Counted from the first letter of the stretch, positions 34,364-44,589 are shown. The stretch: DNA of 64,000 nt from Segatella copri (GCF_019127135.1 NZ_JAHOEA010000014.1:1-64000); one strand, 5' to 3'. Made by a program: numbers and translations. Notes: generated by a model from the sequence alone, not told the origin.

Positions 34364-36940
34364 ATGAACTTAGATAGAATAGAACAGCAGGCTGGTCATC
34401 TGCCAGCTTACCAGATAGCCGACTCTGTCAATGAAGCATTGATGGAGTCGGCTAACCTTGTTATTACAGCTCCTCCTGGAGCCGGTAAATCTACCCTCCT
34501 CCCGCTCACCATTCTGCGGGGCATGAATGATCAGACATTGGAAGGTTTCATCCATGATCATCTTAAAAATCAGGGTAAGATTCTGATGCTCGAACCGCGC
34601 CGCCTGGCTGCTCGCCAGATAGCCGAACGGATGGCACAGATTCTGGGAGAACCCGTGGGCAAAACCATCGGCTATCGGGTAAGATTCGAAAACAAGGTTT
34701 CGGATGAAACACGCATCGAAGTCCTTACCGAGGGCATTCTCACCAGAATGCTGATCAATGATGCTACACTCGAAGGAGTTTCGTGCCTCATCTTTGATGA
34801 GTTTCATGAACGCAGCATCAACTCCGACCTGGCGTTAGCACTGGCCCGGCAAACACAGGAAATCATCCGCCCCGACCTGAAGCTCATCATCATGTCGGCA
34901 ACCATCGATGCTTCCAGTATCTGTCAGTCACTTCAGGCTCCGCTTATCGAGAGTGAAGGCAGAATGTTTCCGATAGAAACCATTTATGCAGACCACGACA
35001 TCGACAGATATCAGGTAGCGCAGGAAATGGCAGCCACCATCTGTCAGGCTTTCAGAAATCAGGAAGGCGACATTCTTGCCTTTCTGCCGGGACAAGGTGA
35101 AATCATGAAATGTGAAGAACTGCTTCGTTCTGCCTTATCTTCAACAGAAATCTATCCACTCTACGGCAACCTCACGCCAGAAAAGCAGCGACTCGCCATC
35201 GCTCCTTCCAAACCGGGCGAAAGAAAAATCGTATTGGCCACCCCTATCGCCGAAACTTCTCTCACCATCGAGGGGGTACGAATCGTTGTGGATTCCGGAC
35301 TCTGCCGAAAACTGGTTTATGATGCCCGTACAGGCTTGAGTCATCTCGAAACCGTTCGCATCAGTCAGGACATGGCTACGCAACGAAGGGGACGTGCGGG
35401 CAGAATCACATCAGGCATATGTTACCGGCTTTGGACACAGACCTCTGAACATCTGATGCCTGAACAACGGCTGCCCGAAATACTGGATGCAGATCTCTCT
35501 TCCATAGTTCTCGACATTGCTGCTTTCGGCGAAAACAAGCCGGAACTACTTCCTTGGCTTACCCCTCCTCCTAGGGGCAACCTCGCCATGGCCCAGCAAC
35601 TTCTTAAGTCGCTCAACGCCCTCACTTCTGATCATGATGCTCACGCTCTCAGTGGCAGCATCACCGCAGAAGGCAGCAGAATGGCTCAGCTTCCTTGTCA
35701 TCCGCGAATCGCCAAGATGATAATCAGCAGCGGTTCTCCGTCAATCCAAGCCTTGGCCTGCGACATTGCAGCACTGCTGGAAGAGAAAGATCCGTTGGGC
35801 GGAAATGAGGATTCTGACATGGCGCTCCGCCTTTCACTCCTCCGCTCCGCGCGAAGCAAGAAGAATCTGGGGCGTTGGAACCGTATCGCTCAAATTGCGC
35901 AGGAATACAGGAAGATGCTGCGTATTAAGGAAGACAACGAGCCAATTGATGCTGAGGAAGTGGGCCATCTTATCGCCCTAGCCTATCCTGAACGCATCGC
36001 CCATGCCACCGACCATGCAGGTAACTACAAGATGTCGAATGGAAACATGGTTTTCATCGACCCGAGCGACAGCATGGCTGCAAACGAATGGCTTGCCATC
36101 GCATCACTCAACCTATCTTCAACCTCATCATCCAATCCCGCACAGAGACGTAAAGGAAGAGTATTTCTCTCAGCCCCCGTCAACTGGAAGAACTTGCCGG
36201 CACAAACCTGCGAGAATATTTCATGGGACAGCAAAGTGATGGCAGTAAAGATGCAGCAGGAAACACGGATAGGAGCACTCGTCATAGACAGCAAGCCGAT
36301 ACAGAATGCCAGCCGGGAGACAGTTTCGGACATTATCTGCGAAGCTGCCCAAAAAGACGGACTCAGCATGTTCGATTGGAACGAATCCGTTCATCGTCTG
36401 CAACAGCGCGTGGCGCAAGTAGCTGAATGGCATCCGGAACTGGAGATTCCCGACCTGTCAACAGAGCATCTCCTGACAACAGCCCGAGCGTGGCTCCCTT
36501 TCTATCTCGAAGAAGGTGGTAAGATGAAGACTGCTGTTACAGAGTTGAAGAAACTCAACCTGTGCGAAATCTTATGGAACATCCTTCCTTACGACCTTCA
36601 GCAGGAGATAGACCACTTTGCTCCCACCCACATCCGTGTGCCATCGGGCAGCAACATCCGCATCGATTATCGCTTGGGAACCGAAGCCCCAGTTCTTAGT
36701 GTACGGCTTCAGGAGTGTTTCGGAATGACATCAACTCCCACTGTCGATGCTGGCAAACGGCCTCTTCTGCTTGAGTTGTTATCTCCCGGTTTCAAGCCCG
36801 TTCAGCTTACTCAGGATCTCGCAAGTTTTTGGCAAGGCACTTATTTCGAAGTCCGCAAGGAACTGAAGCGCCGATACCCTAAGCATTTCTGGCCGGAGAA
36901 TCCGTTAGAGAGCCAGGCCGTGAGAGGCGTCAAGCGGTGA
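34364..36940 (+). CDS. hrpB: ATP-dependent helicase HrpB-like
   Basis: An 858-residue DEAH/RHA-type helicase. Motif I APPGAGKST, motif II DEFHERS, motif III MSATID, motif VI QRRGRAGR, then winged-helix, HA2 and the HrpB C-terminal domain ending GFKPVQLTQDLASFW and RRYPKHFWPENP, which marks HrpB among DEAH helicases. Length agrees (~820-850). The role of HrpB in bacteria is poorly known; RNA or nucleic acid remodelling is assumed. It starts at once behind the 26-bp tandem repeat, and a 34-codon frame follows. Confidence 0.92.
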   Translation: MNLDRIEQQAGHLPAYQIADSVNEALMESANLVITAPPGAGKSTLLPLTILRGMNDQTLEGFIHDHLKNQGKILMLEPRRLAARQIAERMAQILGEPVGKTIGYRVRFENKVSDETRIEVLTEGILTRMLINDATLEGVSCLIFDEFHERSINSDLALALARQTQEIIRPDLKLIIMSATIDASSICQSLQAPLIESEGRMFPIETIYADHDIDRYQVAQEMAATICQAFRNQEGDILAFLPGQGEIMKCEELLRSALSSTEIYPLYGNLTPEKQRLAIAPSKPGERKIVLATPIAETSLTIEGVRIVVDSGLCRKLVYDARTGLSHLETVRISQDMATQRRGRAGRITSGICYRLWTQTSEHLMPEQRLPEILDADLSSIVLDIAAFGENKPELLPWLTPPPRGNLAMAQQLLKSLNALTSDHDAHALSGSITAEGSRMAQLPCHPRIAKMIISSGSPSIQALACDIAALLEEKDPLGGNEDSDMALRLSLLRSARSKKNLGRWNRIAQIAQEYRKMLRIKEDNEPIDAEEVGHLIALAYPERIAHATDHAGNYKMSNGNMVFIDPSDSMAANEWLAIASLNLSSTSSSNPAQRRKGRVFLSAPVNWKNLPAQTCENISWDSKVMAVKMQQETRIGALVIDSKPIQNASRETVSDIICEAAQKDGLSMFDWNESVHRLQQRVAQVAEWHPELEIPDLSTEHLLTTARAWLPFYLEEGGKMKTAVTELKKLNLCEILWNILPYDLQQEIDHFAPTHIRVPSGSNIRIDYRLGTEAPVLSVRLQECFGMTSTPTVDAGKRPLLLELLSPGFKPVQLTQDLASFWQGTYFEVRKELKRRYPKHFWPENPLESQAVRGVKR

Positions 36941-36944
36941 TAAG

Positions 36945-37049
36945 ATGAGTCAAATGCAAGAAGATTCGTCACTTGGCGATAAGATATCGTCAAGTGACAA
37001 TATGAAAGAAGCCAAAACTGTTTTGGGTCCTAAGAAAAGTAAAAATTAA
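36945..37049 (+). CDS. Possible 34-aa peptide after hrpB
   Basis: ATG at 36945, 4 nt after the hrpB stop, opens a frame MSQMQEDSSLGDKISSSD... ending KKSKN and a TAA at 37047-37049, directly before a terminator. The DNA inside holds a 12-bp inverted repeat (36969-36980 / 36986-36997), so it could instead be a structured 3' UTR. No family recognised. Reported because of spacing and intact frame only. Confidence 0.3.
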   Translation: MSQMQEDSSLGDKISSSDNMKEAKTVLGPKKSKN

Positions 37050-37082
37050 AAAGGTCGCTCCCCTATCTGGGTAGCGACCTTT
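37050..37082. terminator. Terminator between convergent units
   Basis: Arms AAAGGTCGCT (37050-37059) and AGCGACCTTT (37073-37082), extended inward by CCC/GGG. A/T runs on both sides suit both strands. Confidence 0.8.
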
Positions 37083-37140
37083 ATCTTTATATTTGAATTT
37101 TGATGTAATCTAAATTCAACGATGCTCATCTGCAAGGAAA

Positions 37141-37299
37141 TTAATCCTTGAAGAAATCCTTAACAGCCTCGTTTGGTACCATCTTCTCATCGAAAACGTA
37201 TGCACCAGTCTTAGGGCTCTTAACCATCTTGATAACCTTTGTATATGCGCGACCATCCATGTTACCTTCGTGGAGGGTAGCGACCGCTTTCTTTGCCAT
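37141..37299 (-). CDS. DUF4295 family small protein
   Basis: A 52-residue basic protein, MAKKAVATLHEG...AYTKVIKMVKSPKTGAYVFDE..., matching DUF4295, which in Bacteroidota stands directly after rpmG. It is 43 nt from rpmG on the same strand. The small size, charge and position suggest a ribosome-associated or ribosomal-like protein; the function is not established. Confidence 0.88.
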   Translation of the reverse strand: MAKKAVATLHEGNMDGRAYTKVIKMVKSPKTGAYVFDEKMVPNEAVKDFFKD

Positions 37300-37342
37300 A
37301 GTCTATTTAAATTGATAAAATTATTAAACTTGTAAGCTAAGC

Positions 37343-37531
37343 TTACTTAATCTCCTTGTGAAGAGTCATCTTCTTAAGGATTGGGTTGTACTTCATCAAC
37401 TCAAGACGCTCAGGAGTGTTCTTACGATTCTTTGTAGTCACGTAACGGCTTGTACCTGGCATACCACTGTTCTTGTGTTCAGTGCACTCGAGGATAACCT
37501 GTACTCTATTACCTTTTGCTTTCTTTGCCAT
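37343..37531 (-). CDS. rpmG: Ribosomal protein L33
   Basis: A 62-residue large-subunit protein, [20 protein letters not shown]... with [22 protein letters not shown], the L33 signature. It keeps only one Cys (ECTEHK), so it is a zinc-free (C-) form. Between rpmB (5 nt) and the DUF4295 gene, as in other Bacteroidota. Confidence 0.96.
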   Translation of the reverse strand: MAKKAKGNRVQVILECTEHKNSGMPGTSRYVTTKNRKNTPERLELMKYNPILKKMTLHKEIK

Positions 37532-37536
37532 GATAT

Positions 37537-37800
37537 TTATTCTCCTATAACTTTAATGTCCTTCCAATCTACGTAGCCCTTCTTTACTGCCTGATTCAAA
37601 GCAGCATCGAGACCTACCTTATTAATAAGACGAAGACCAGCAGCGCTGATCTTGAGGCTGATCCAGCAACCCTCTTCTACATAGTAGAATTTCTTGCTGA
37701 AGAGGTTAACATCAAAGCTTCTCTTTGTACGGTGCTTTGAGTGAGACACATTGCAACCTAACTGTGCCTTCTTACCTGTAATTTGACAAATCTTAGACAT
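37537..37800 (-). CDS. rpmB: Ribosomal protein L28
   Basis: An 87-residue large-subunit protein: [33 protein letters not shown], and [16 protein letters not shown]. First gene of rpmB-rpmG-DUF4295, with a promoter box 53 nt upstream. Confidence 0.96.
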   Translation of the reverse strand: MSKICQITGKKAQLGCNVSHSKHRTKRSFDVNLFSKKFYYVEEGCWISLKISAAGLRLINKVGLDAALNQAVKKGYVDWKDIKVIGE

Positions 37801-37852
37801 TTCTATCTTTAATTTTGTAATTCGTTAATTGATACCTATTCCAAACAGAGTG

Positions 37853-37860
37853 CAAAATTA
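37853..37860 (-). promoter_or_regulatory. -7 promoter box for rpmB
   Basis: Minus-strand TAATTTTG (TAnnTTTG), 53 nt before the rpmB ATG. Confidence 0.6.
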
Positions 37861-37907
37861 CAAAATAATTTGGTAATAACAAAATAATCCCTAAAAGAAC
37901 GCTGTCT

Positions 37908-37939
37908 TTTAAGGATTATTAATATTTAATAGCCTTAAA
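37908..37939 (-). terminator. A/T-rich hairpin after cinA
   Basis: TTTAAGG (37908-37914) and CCTTAAA (37933-37939) with an inner TATTAA/TTAATA pair, about 15 nt past the cinA stop. No clean T-run, so it is weakly supported. Confidence 0.4.
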
Positions 37940-37953
37940 TTAGCAATTTAAGC

Positions 37954-38460
37954 CTATTTTTTAAGTTCTTCAGCATGTTCTTTCAAGAATTCGAGCATGC
38001 CTTTAAGCGCTGTATTTGTGGCAATTGCAAGGTTGATGTCGCGTCCGAAATCTTCGGTGAGTTTTACCACGCGAACATCGTTATTATCGCCATAACCTAC
38101 ATAGATTGTGCCCACAGGAATGGCTGGAGTTCCACCCGTTGGACCAGCCACGCCCGTTGCAGAAATGGCGAAGTCTACATTCAGGGTCTTGATTGTGCCG
38201 AGCACCATCTCTCTAGCCACTTCTTCGCAAACGGCAGTCTGCTCCTCCAGAACCTCATGGCTCACGCCCAAAAGATTCTCCTTTACCTCGTTGGTGTAGC
38301 TTACTACACCACCCTTGAAGTAATTGCTGGCACCTGGCACAGAAATCAGCGCCTCGGCGATACGACCGCCTGTGCAGCTCTCTGCTGTGCCTACTGTCTT
38401 GTCACTGTTGTAGAGCATCTCCTGGATGCCCTTGCTCAATATCTTTGTTTCAAATTCCAT
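37954..38460 (-). CDS. CinA C-terminal amidohydrolase (PncC-type)
   Basis: A 168-residue stand-alone CinA C-terminal domain that deamidates nicotinamide mononucleotide in NAD recycling. Seen: TVGTAESCTGGRIAEALIS, GASNYFKGGVVSYTNEVKENLLGV, and FAISATGVAGPTGGTPAIPVGTIYVG. It lacks the N-terminal domain of long CinA. It follows tsaD after 91 nt holding an A/T repeat. Confidence 0.92.
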   Translation of the reverse strand: MEFETKILSKGIQEMLYNSDKTVGTAESCTGGRIAEALISVPGASNYFKGGVVSYTNEVKENLLGVSHEVLEEQTAVCEEVAREMVLGTIKTLNVDFAISATGVAGPTGGTPAIPVGTIYVGYGDNNDVRVVKLTEDFGRDINLAIATNTALKGMLEFLKEHAEELKK

Positions 38461-38465
38461 CTTGT

Positions 38466-38551
38466 TTATTTACAGTTTACAATTTATAGTTTATAGCATG
38501 AACAACCTTAAAACAAGATTGCCCTATTAACTATAAACTATAAACTCTTAA
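38466..38551. repeat. A/T-rich dispersed repeat, copy 1
   Basis: Left part TTTATAGTTTATAGCATGAA (about 38487-38506) and right part GCCCTATTAACTATAAACTA (about 38521-38540). The same two halves recur at about 39598-39690, and related sequence at 44600-44685. The halves are partly complementary and could fold. Confidence 0.7.
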
Positions 38552-39577
38552 TTACTTAAATGTTACTTTACTATAGGCTGGCAAGTCGATGGTTGCAAAC
38601 TCGCCATCACGATACTTGAAGGTTCCCACGCAGCCTATCATCGCCGCATTATCGGTAGTATAGCTGAACTTAGGGATGTAGATAGTCCAGCCGAAGCGCT
38701 TGGCATGGTCGCGGAAAGCGTTGCGCAAACCATTATTGGCGCTCACACCTCCAGCTACAGCCACATGCTTGATACCGGTCTGCTTGACAGCCATGCGGAG
38801 TTTCTTCATCAGAATATCAACGATGGTAAACTCTATGCTGGCAGCCAGATCGTACTTGTTCTTCTCAACAAAGTCAGGATCTGCAGCCACCCATTTGCGC
38901 AAGCTGTAGAGGAAACTTGTCTTGAAGCCAGAGAAACTGTAGTTCAAACCCGGAATATGAGGCTCAGAGAAACTGAAAGCCTTCGGATTACCCTGGCGTG
39001 CATACTTATCTACGACAGGACCACCAGGATAGCCCCACTCCAGTACCTTGGCACACTTGTCAATAGCCTCGCCAGCCGCATCATCGATGGTCTGTCCCAG
39101 CACTTCCATATCGTTGTAGGCATTCACCTTTACAATCTGCGAATTTCCACCGCTCACGAGAAGACAGATGAACGGGAATGGAGGTGCACTCTGGTCATCA
39201 TCGCTCTCCTTGATGAAATGAGCCATCACATGACCCTGCAGATGGTTTACATCTATCATCGGGATATTGAGCGAACGGGCGAATCCCTTGGCAAAGCTCA
39301 CACCCACGAGAAGCGAACCCATCAGACCCGGACCACGGGTGAAGGCTACGGCTGAAAGATCTTCCTTCTTGATGCCGGCACGGGCGATGGCCTGGTCAAC
39401 GACTGGAACCACATTCTGCTGGTGGGCACGGGAAGCCAACTCCGGAACAACACCGCCATAAGCTTTGTGAACCTCCTGAGAGGCGGTAACATTGCTCAGC
39501 AGCACACCATTCTTGAGCACTGCGGCAGAGGTATCATCGCAGCTGCTCTCTATACCTAATATATATATATCCTTCAT
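38552..39577 (-). CDS. tsaD: tRNA t6A threonylcarbamoyltransferase TsaD
   Basis: Transfers threonylcarbamoyl to A37 of ANN-decoding tRNAs. The 341 residues show GIESSCDDTSAAV, LASRAHQQNV, the metal-binding NHLQGHVMAH, PFICLLVSGGNSQIV and GGVSANNGLR of the ASKHA fold. Length is normal. Partners TsaB, TsaC and TsaE are not in the window. First of tsaD-cinA. Confidence 0.96.
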   Translation of the reverse strand: MKDIYILGIESSCDDTSAAVLKNGVLLSNVTASQEVHKAYGGVVPELASRAHQQNVVPVVDQAIARAGIKKEDLSAVAFTRGPGLMGSLLVGVSFAKGFARSLNIPMIDVNHLQGHVMAHFIKESDDDQSAPPFPFICLLVSGGNSQIVKVNAYNDMEVLGQTIDDAAGEAIDKCAKVLEWGYPGGPVVDKYARQGNPKAFSFSEPHIPGLNYSFSGFKTSFLYSLRKWVAADPDFVEKNKYDLAASIEFTIVDILMKKLRMAVKQTGIKHVAVAGGVSANNGLRNAFRDHAKRFGWTIYIPKFSYTTDNAAMIGCVGTFKYRDGEFATIDLPAYSKVTFK

Positions 39578-39597
39578 TATATCAAAGTTTATAATTT

Positions 39598-39690
39598 ATA
39601 ATTTATAGTTTATAGCATAAAACACCTTATCCATGAGACTCAAGCAAGAATGCCCTATTAACTATAAACTATCAACTATTAACTAACACT
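39598..39690. repeat. A/T-rich dispersed repeat, copy 2
   Basis: TTTATAGTTTATAGCATAAA near 39602-39621 and AATGCCCTATTAACTATAAA near 39650-39669. It shares both halves with the copy at 38466-38551, with a longer middle. Confidence 0.7.
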
Positions 39691-40549
39691 AGTGTGTCAA
39701 AACCTCCACACCTGTCTCTGTCATCACAAGCGTGTGCTCCCACTGCGCAGATGGTTTCTCATCGCCGGTGATTACTTCCCATCCGTATGGATCGTCGGCA
39801 TCGAGGAATACCTGCCAGGTGCCCATGTTAATCATTGGCTCGATGGTGAATACCATACCCGGAACAAGCAGCATGCCCGTGCCTCTATGACCATAGTGAA
39901 GAACCTCAGGCTCTTCATGGAACTGGCAACCTACGCCATGACCGCAAAGATCGCGAACCACACCATAACCATACTTCTTGCAATGCTTCTCGATAGCATG
40001 ACCGATATCACCTACAAACGAGTAAGGCTTGGCAACCTCCATACCGATTTCCAGGCATTCCTTGGCTACGCGAACCAGCTGTTCCTTCTCAGGAGTAGTT
40101 TTGCCGCCAACAATGAACATACGGCTGGCGTCAGCATAATAGCCATCAACGATGGTTGTCATATCCACATTGATGATATCACCCTCTTCGAGCACATCCT
40201 CTTCCTTAGGAATACCATGGCAAACCACTTCGTTGATAGAAGTGCAAACGCTCTTAGGATAGCCTTCGTAGTTGAGGCATGCAGGAATGGCATTATGATC
40301 CTTACAATACTGCATGCAGAGGTCATCAATCTCCTGGGTGTTGATTCCCGGACGAATCATCTCTGCTACCGCATCGAGACAACCGGTGTTTACGACACCA
40401 CTCTTACGGATGCCTTCTATCTGTTCTGGAGTTTTAATCAAGTCACGGGTAGGAACAAGTTTACCCTTGTTTTCCCAAAACATTACCTGCTTGTCGAGCT
40501 CTGTAAGAGGCTGACCTGGCAAGCAATGCCATCTTTTCTTCTTAATCAT
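39689..40549 (-). CDS. map: Methionine aminopeptidase
   Basis: Removes the initiator methionine from new proteins. The 286 residues carry the type-I catalytic core (about 40-286): CTSINEVVCHGIP with the His, INVDMTTIVDGYYADASRMF with two metal Asp, GHGVGCQFHEEPEV, MVFTIEPMIN and the final EHT. A 40-residue N-terminal extension (KKKRWHCLPGQPLTELDKQ) precedes it, as in Bacteroidota Map of this form. A promoter box lies 28 nt upstream. Confidence 0.95.
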   Translation of the reverse strand: MIKKKRWHCLPGQPLTELDKQVMFWENKGKLVPTRDLIKTPEQIEGIRKSGVVNTGCLDAVAEMIRPGINTQEIDDLCMQYCKDHNAIPACLNYEGYPKSVCTSINEVVCHGIPKEEDVLEEGDIINVDMTTIVDGYYADASRMFIVGGKTTPEKEQLVRVAKECLEIGMEVAKPYSFVGDIGHAIEKHCKKYGYGVVRDLCGHGVGCQFHEEPEVLHYGHRGTGMLLVPGMVFTIEPMINMGTWQVFLDADDPYGWEVITGDEKPSAQWEHTLVMTETGVEVLTH

Positions 40550-40577
40550 TGTATTATGTATTTAATATTTGCGACTG

Positions 40578-40585
40578 CAAAAGTA
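40578..40585 (-). promoter_or_regulatory. -7 promoter box for map
   Basis: Minus-strand TACTTTTG (TAnnTTTG), 28 nt before the map ATG. Confidence 0.6.
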
Positions 40586-40657
40586 CATTTTTTATTGCAG
40601 AGCACAAAATAAAATGGCAATTATTTGCATTTTAGTGCAAATAATCACCACAAATAA

Positions 40658-41278
40658 TTACTTCAAATGCTCATAAATCTTATCGCACCAGTCTTCTCCA
40701 TTCTGCGGACAATAAGTAAACAGTCCCAGTTCTGAGGCAGCACAGCAGTTACGAGGACCATCATCAATAAACAGGCACTCCTCTGGCATAATCTTCTCCT
40801 GAGAAAGGACATAACGGAAGAAATTCTCATCCGGCTTCATATACTTTGCCTCATAAGAACGGTACATCGCATCGAAATAATCGCCGATAGGATGACCGTC
40901 GGCAGAGAATGCCTCGCTGTCTACCCAGGCAGAAACGTAAGGGTTGGTATTGCTGAGCAAGATTACACGGTAGCCCTGCTTCTTAAGATTGCGGAGAGTA
41001 ACCAGATTGCGTTCTGGAATTTCCTTCATGTAGCCCAGCCAGCAATGCTGCAGTTCCTCGAAGGTTACCTCGCGGCCAATCTTCTTGCTCACTTCCCGAC
41101 GATATTCCTCCTCGGAAATCTTGCCCTCTTCCAGCTGGCCGTTTAAGCCAACCTGCTTATAAGGGTCCATCTTCTCCGCAAACTCCTTCATACCCAACTC
41201 AATGAAACGTTTGCCTGCCTCATTCTCGTCGAGGGTGATGATGACACCACCCATATCAAAAATCACAGTTTTAATCAT
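40658..41278 (-). CDS. HAD family hydrolase, YihX-like
   Basis: A 206-residue HAD phosphatase with motif I TVIFDMGGVI (nucleophile Asp8), a helical C1 cap, motif II RVILLSNTN, motif III Lys in AKYMKPDEN, and motif IV ECLFIDDGPRN. The DMGG rather than DxD form is usual for YihX-like sugar-phosphate phosphatases. Substrate unknown. It is 35 nt after metH on the same strand and probably the last gene of that unit. A truncated relative lies at 2814. Confidence 0.9.
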   Translation of the reverse strand: MIKTVIFDMGGVIITLDENEAGKRFIELGMKEFAEKMDPYKQVGLNGQLEEGKISEEEYRREVSKKIGREVTFEELQHCWLGYMKEIPERNLVTLRNLKKQGYRVILLSNTNPYVSAWVDSEAFSADGHPIGDYFDAMYRSYEAKYMKPDENFFRYVLSQEKIMPEECLFIDDGPRNCCAASELGLFTYCPQNGEDWCDKIYEHLK

Positions 41279-41313
41279 ATAATTATCCTAAAAACGTTGT
41301 ATTCTTTATCTTG

Positions 41314-44097
41314 TCAGAACAGCTCCAGCTTGTTCTTTCTAGCCTCTGAGAGCGAGGCTATCTTAGCCTGCTCTTCGTGATAGTCCTGGCGAAGTTTCTC
41401 GTAGCGCTTCTTCAGTTCCGCCTCAAATTTAGGGCATTCTGTCTCGTTGAGGAATCGGGCACAGATTCCGGCATTGAGCGATGCGTCCTTCACCCAGATA
41501 ACCGGTCCGTCATATTCAGGCGCAATCTTCAGAGCCACATGCAGTTCGCTCGTTGTTGCCCCACCTACCATGATAGGAATGCGCAAACCAGCTTTCTGCA
41601 TTTCTCGGGCCACATGAACCATTTCTTCAAGCGAAGGGGTGATAAGTCCGCTCAAACCGATTGCGTCTACCTTTTCATCGATAGCTTTCTGTACAATCTG
41701 TTCGGCTGGAACCATCACACCTAAGTCGATGATTTCGTAATTGTTACATGACATAACCACGCAGACGATGTTCTTTCCGATATCATGAACATCGCCCTTC
41801 ACGGTTGCCATCAGAATCTTACCGGCAGTTGTTGCTCCACCCTGTTTTTCTGCCTCGATATGAGGCTGAAGGATAGAAACTGCCGATTTCATCGTGCGAG
41901 CCGTCTTGACAACCTGCGGCAAGAACATTTCGCCTTTTCCAAAAAGTTCGCCTACCAGGTTCATGCCGTCCATCAGAGGACCCTCAATTACGTTTACTGC
42001 ATGAGGATATTTGGCAAGTGCTTCGTCAATATCCTGCTGCAGAAAATCGGTGATTCCTTTTCTCAGCGCATACTTCAGACGTTCTTCTACACTCTCCTTT
42101 CGCCATTCAGGAGCAGCCGGCTTCTTGGGAGCAACACCGCCTGCCTTAGCTGCAGCCTTGGCAGCATCAGCCTGTGCTTTTATCTCTGCCGCAAGCTCGA
42201 TGAGTTCGTCTGCCGCACCTTTCCTTCTATTCAGCACGACATCCTCGATGAGCTGAAGTTGTTCTTCAGGAATCTTATTGTAATCCATTCTGGCTTTGGC
42301 ATTTACAATACCAAAGTCCATACCTACCTGCTGGGCATGATGCAGAAAAACACAATGGATAGCCTCACGGATATAAGTATTGCCACGGAATGAGAACGAG
42401 AGGTTACTGACACCTCCGCTGACATGTGCACCAGGCAGATTCTGATGAATCCACTCCGTTGCACGGATGAACTCAACAGCATAATTATCATGCTCCTCCA
42501 TACCGGTAGCTATGGCAAGTACGTTCGGGTCGAAGATGATATCGAGCGGATTCATGCCCAACTTGTCTACCAGAAGATGATAAGCACGTTCTGCTATCTC
42601 GATGCGGCGCTCGAAAGTGGTAGCCTGACCAACCTCATCAAAACACATCACAACAACGGCTGCACCATAGCGCAACACATCGCGGGCATGAGAAAGGAAT
42701 ACTTCCTCGCCCTCCTTCAAACTGATGGAATTGACAATACACTTACCCTGGCAGCACTTCAAGCCAGCCACGATGACGTCCCATTTGGAAGAGTCGATCA
42801 TCACCGGAACCTTCGCAATGTCAGGTTCGGCTGCAATCATATTCAGGAAATTAACCATCTCGGCTTTCGCATCGAGCAAACCATCGTCCATATTCACGTC
42901 AACGACAGCTGCTCCATCAGCCACTTGCTTTCTGGCAATACCAATGGCTTCTTCATAATTCTTTTCGTTAATCAAACGCAGGAACTTCCTGCTACCAGCC
43001 ACATTACAGCGTTCGCCCACATTGACGAACCGGCTTGCGTCAACCGGTAAATGTACAGAATCATCGACCTGCAGAAGGTCTAATCCCGAGAGCCACATAT
43101 ACTTAGGTTTCTCCACAACTTTGTGCGGTTTCTTACCCTCTGCTATACGGGCATAATGAGCGATGAATTCAGGACTTGTACCGCAGCATCCGCCAATGAT
43201 GTTCACGATACCTTCATCGATGAATTCGGCTATTTGCGGAGCCATCGATTCGGCAGTCTCGTCATATTCGCCCATTTCATTAGGCAAACCGGCATTAGGA
43301 TGCGCACTAATATAATAAGGTGCAACCTGAGCCATATGTTCGATGAAAGGCTTCATCTGAGGAGCACCAAAGGCACAGTTCATGCCGACAGAGAAGATAG
43401 GATAAGGAGAAAGCGAAGCAAGGAAAGCATCTACAGTCTGACCACTGAGCGTCCTGCCCGCCAGATCACTCACCGTAAGACTGATCATAACAGGCAACTC
43501 TACTCCATGTTTCTTCATCATGGTGAGCGCCGCATCTATCATCGCCTTGCAGTTGAGTGTATCGAAGATGGTTTCGATGAGAATCACGTCAGCACCGCCT
43601 TCGATAAGACCATCCACCTGTTCGCATACATCGGTGAAAAGCTCATCGTAGGTAATCTCGCGGGCGGCAGGATTGCTGACGTCCGGGCTCATGGAACATG
43701 TCTTGTTGGTTGGTCCCACATCTCCTGCAACGAAGCGTGGTTTATCAGGTGTAGAAAACTTATCGCATTCGATACGTGCCAGGCGTGCACCCTCGAATGC
43801 CATTTCGCGGGCGCAGTTCTCCAGGTGATAATCAGCCTGCGAAATGCGCTGGCACGAAAAAGTATTCGCAGTAATAATATCGGCGCCAGCCTCTAGGTAG
43901 CGTCGGTAAATATCAGATATCACATCAGGACGAGTGATGTTGAGCATATCGTTGTTGCCCTTCATCATGCCCGGCAAATCGCGGAACCGCTCGCCTCTGA
44001 AGTCTTCTTCTGTAAGATTATACTTCTGAATCTCAGTACCCATGGCACCATCGAGAATCAGAATTTTCTCCTTTACAATCTCTCTTAAATTCTTCAT
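41314..44097 (-). CDS. metH: Cobalamin-dependent methionine synthase, lacking reactivation domain
   Basis: Methyl transfer from methyltetrahydrofolate to homocysteine via B12. The 927 residues contain the homocysteine domain (about 1-320, ending in zinc motif [13 protein letters not shown]), the pterin-binding barrel (about 350-610), the helical cap, and the B12 domain with [10 protein letters not shown] (cobalt ligand His771). It ends at [13 protein letters not shown], the point where E. coli MetH (1227 aa) passes into its AdoMet reactivation domain, which is absent. An Ala/Lys-rich linker ([10 protein letters not shown] type, near 660) is extra. It starts 3 nt after smpB; no cobalamin riboswitch fits there. 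Confidence 0.95.
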   Translation of the reverse strand: MKNLREIVKEKILILDGAMGTEIQKYNLTEEDFRGERFRDLPGMMKGNNDMLNITRPDVISDIYRRYLEAGADIITANTFSCQRISQADYHLENCAREMAFEGARLARIECDKFSTPDKPRFVAGDVGPTNKTCSMSPDVSNPAAREITYDELFTDVCEQVDGLIEGGADVILIETIFDTLNCKAMIDAALTMMKKHGVELPVMISLTVSDLAGRTLSGQTVDAFLASLSPYPIFSVGMNCAFGAPQMKPFIEHMAQVAPYYISAHPNAGLPNEMGEYDETAESMAPQIAEFIDEGIVNIIGGCCGTSPEFIAHYARIAEGKKPHKVVEKPKYMWLSGLDLLQVDDSVHLPVDASRFVNVGERCNVAGSRKFLRLINEKNYEEAIGIARKQVADGAAVVDVNMDDGLLDAKAEMVNFLNMIAAEPDIAKVPVMIDSSKWDVIVAGLKCCQGKCIVNSISLKEGEEVFLSHARDVLRYGAAVVVMCFDEVGQATTFERRIEIAERAYHLLVDKLGMNPLDIIFDPNVLAIATGMEEHDNYAVEFIRATEWIHQNLPGAHVSGGVSNLSFSFRGNTYIREAIHCVFLHHAQQVGMDFGIVNAKARMDYNKIPEEQLQLIEDVVLNRRKGAADELIELAAEIKAQADAAKAAAKAGGVAPKKPAAPEWRKESVEERLKYALRKGITDFLQQDIDEALAKYPHAVNVIEGPLMDGMNLVGELFGKGEMFLPQVVKTARTMKSAVSILQPHIEAEKQGGATTAGKILMATVKGDVHDIGKNIVCVVMSCNNYEIIDLGVMVPAEQIVQKAIDEKVDAIGLSGLITPSLEEMVHVAREMQKAGLRIPIMVGGATTSELHVALKIAPEYDGPVIWVKDASLNAGICARFLNETECPKFEAELKKRYEKLRQDYHEEQAKIASLSEARKNKLELF

Positions 44098-44100
44098 TGG

Positions 44101-44580
44101 CTAAAAGTGCTTGATTGCTCTATCCATCTCCCTTCTGTCTTCCTTCTCCTTCAGAGTCTGGCGCTTGTCATACTCCTTCTTACCCTTGCAGAGGGCTATG
44201 TCCACCTTGGCTCTACCGTGATTATCGATAAAGATGAGGATTGGAACAATGGTGAAACCGGGCTGCTTGCTGTCCTCCTCAAGACGGCGCAATTCACGCT
44301 TGGTGAGAAGAAGTTTGCGGTCGCGGCGAGCCTCATGATTGCTGAAAGAGCCATAGAAATAAGGAGAGATGTTCATTCCCTTGACCCAAAGTTCGCCCTG
44401 ATAGAAATCGCAATAACAATCTACCAGCGAAGCCTTTCCGCCACGGATTGACTTAATCTCTGTACCCGTAAGCACAATGCCTGCGGTATATGTGTCAACG
44501 AAGAAGTACTCGAACGAAGCCTTCTTGTTGCGTATCTGTATCGGACTCTTCTTACGGAGTTCCTGTTCTTGCTTGTTCAT
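44101..44580 (-). CDS. smpB: SsrA-binding protein SmpB
   Basis: Partner of tmRNA in rescue of stalled ribosomes. The 159 residues have [28 protein letters not shown], the conserved [30 protein letters not shown], and the basic C-terminal tail [14 protein letters not shown]. Length is normal. It precedes metH by 3 nt. The tmRNA gene is not in the window. Confidence 0.96.
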   Translation of the reverse strand: MNKQEQELRKKSPIQIRNKKASFEYFFVDTYTAGIVLTGTEIKSIRGGKASLVDCYCDFYQGELWVKGMNISPYFYGSFSNHEARRDRKLLLTKRELRRLEEDSKQPGFTIVPILIFIDNHGRAKVDIALCKGKKEYDKRQTLKEKEDRREMDRAIKHF

Positions 44581-44589
44581 ATATATAAT

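Noticed and set aside
44098..44100. Cobalamin riboswitch controlling metH
   Set aside because: Only 3 nt separate smpB and metH, and I see no B12-box before the DMP19-like gene either.
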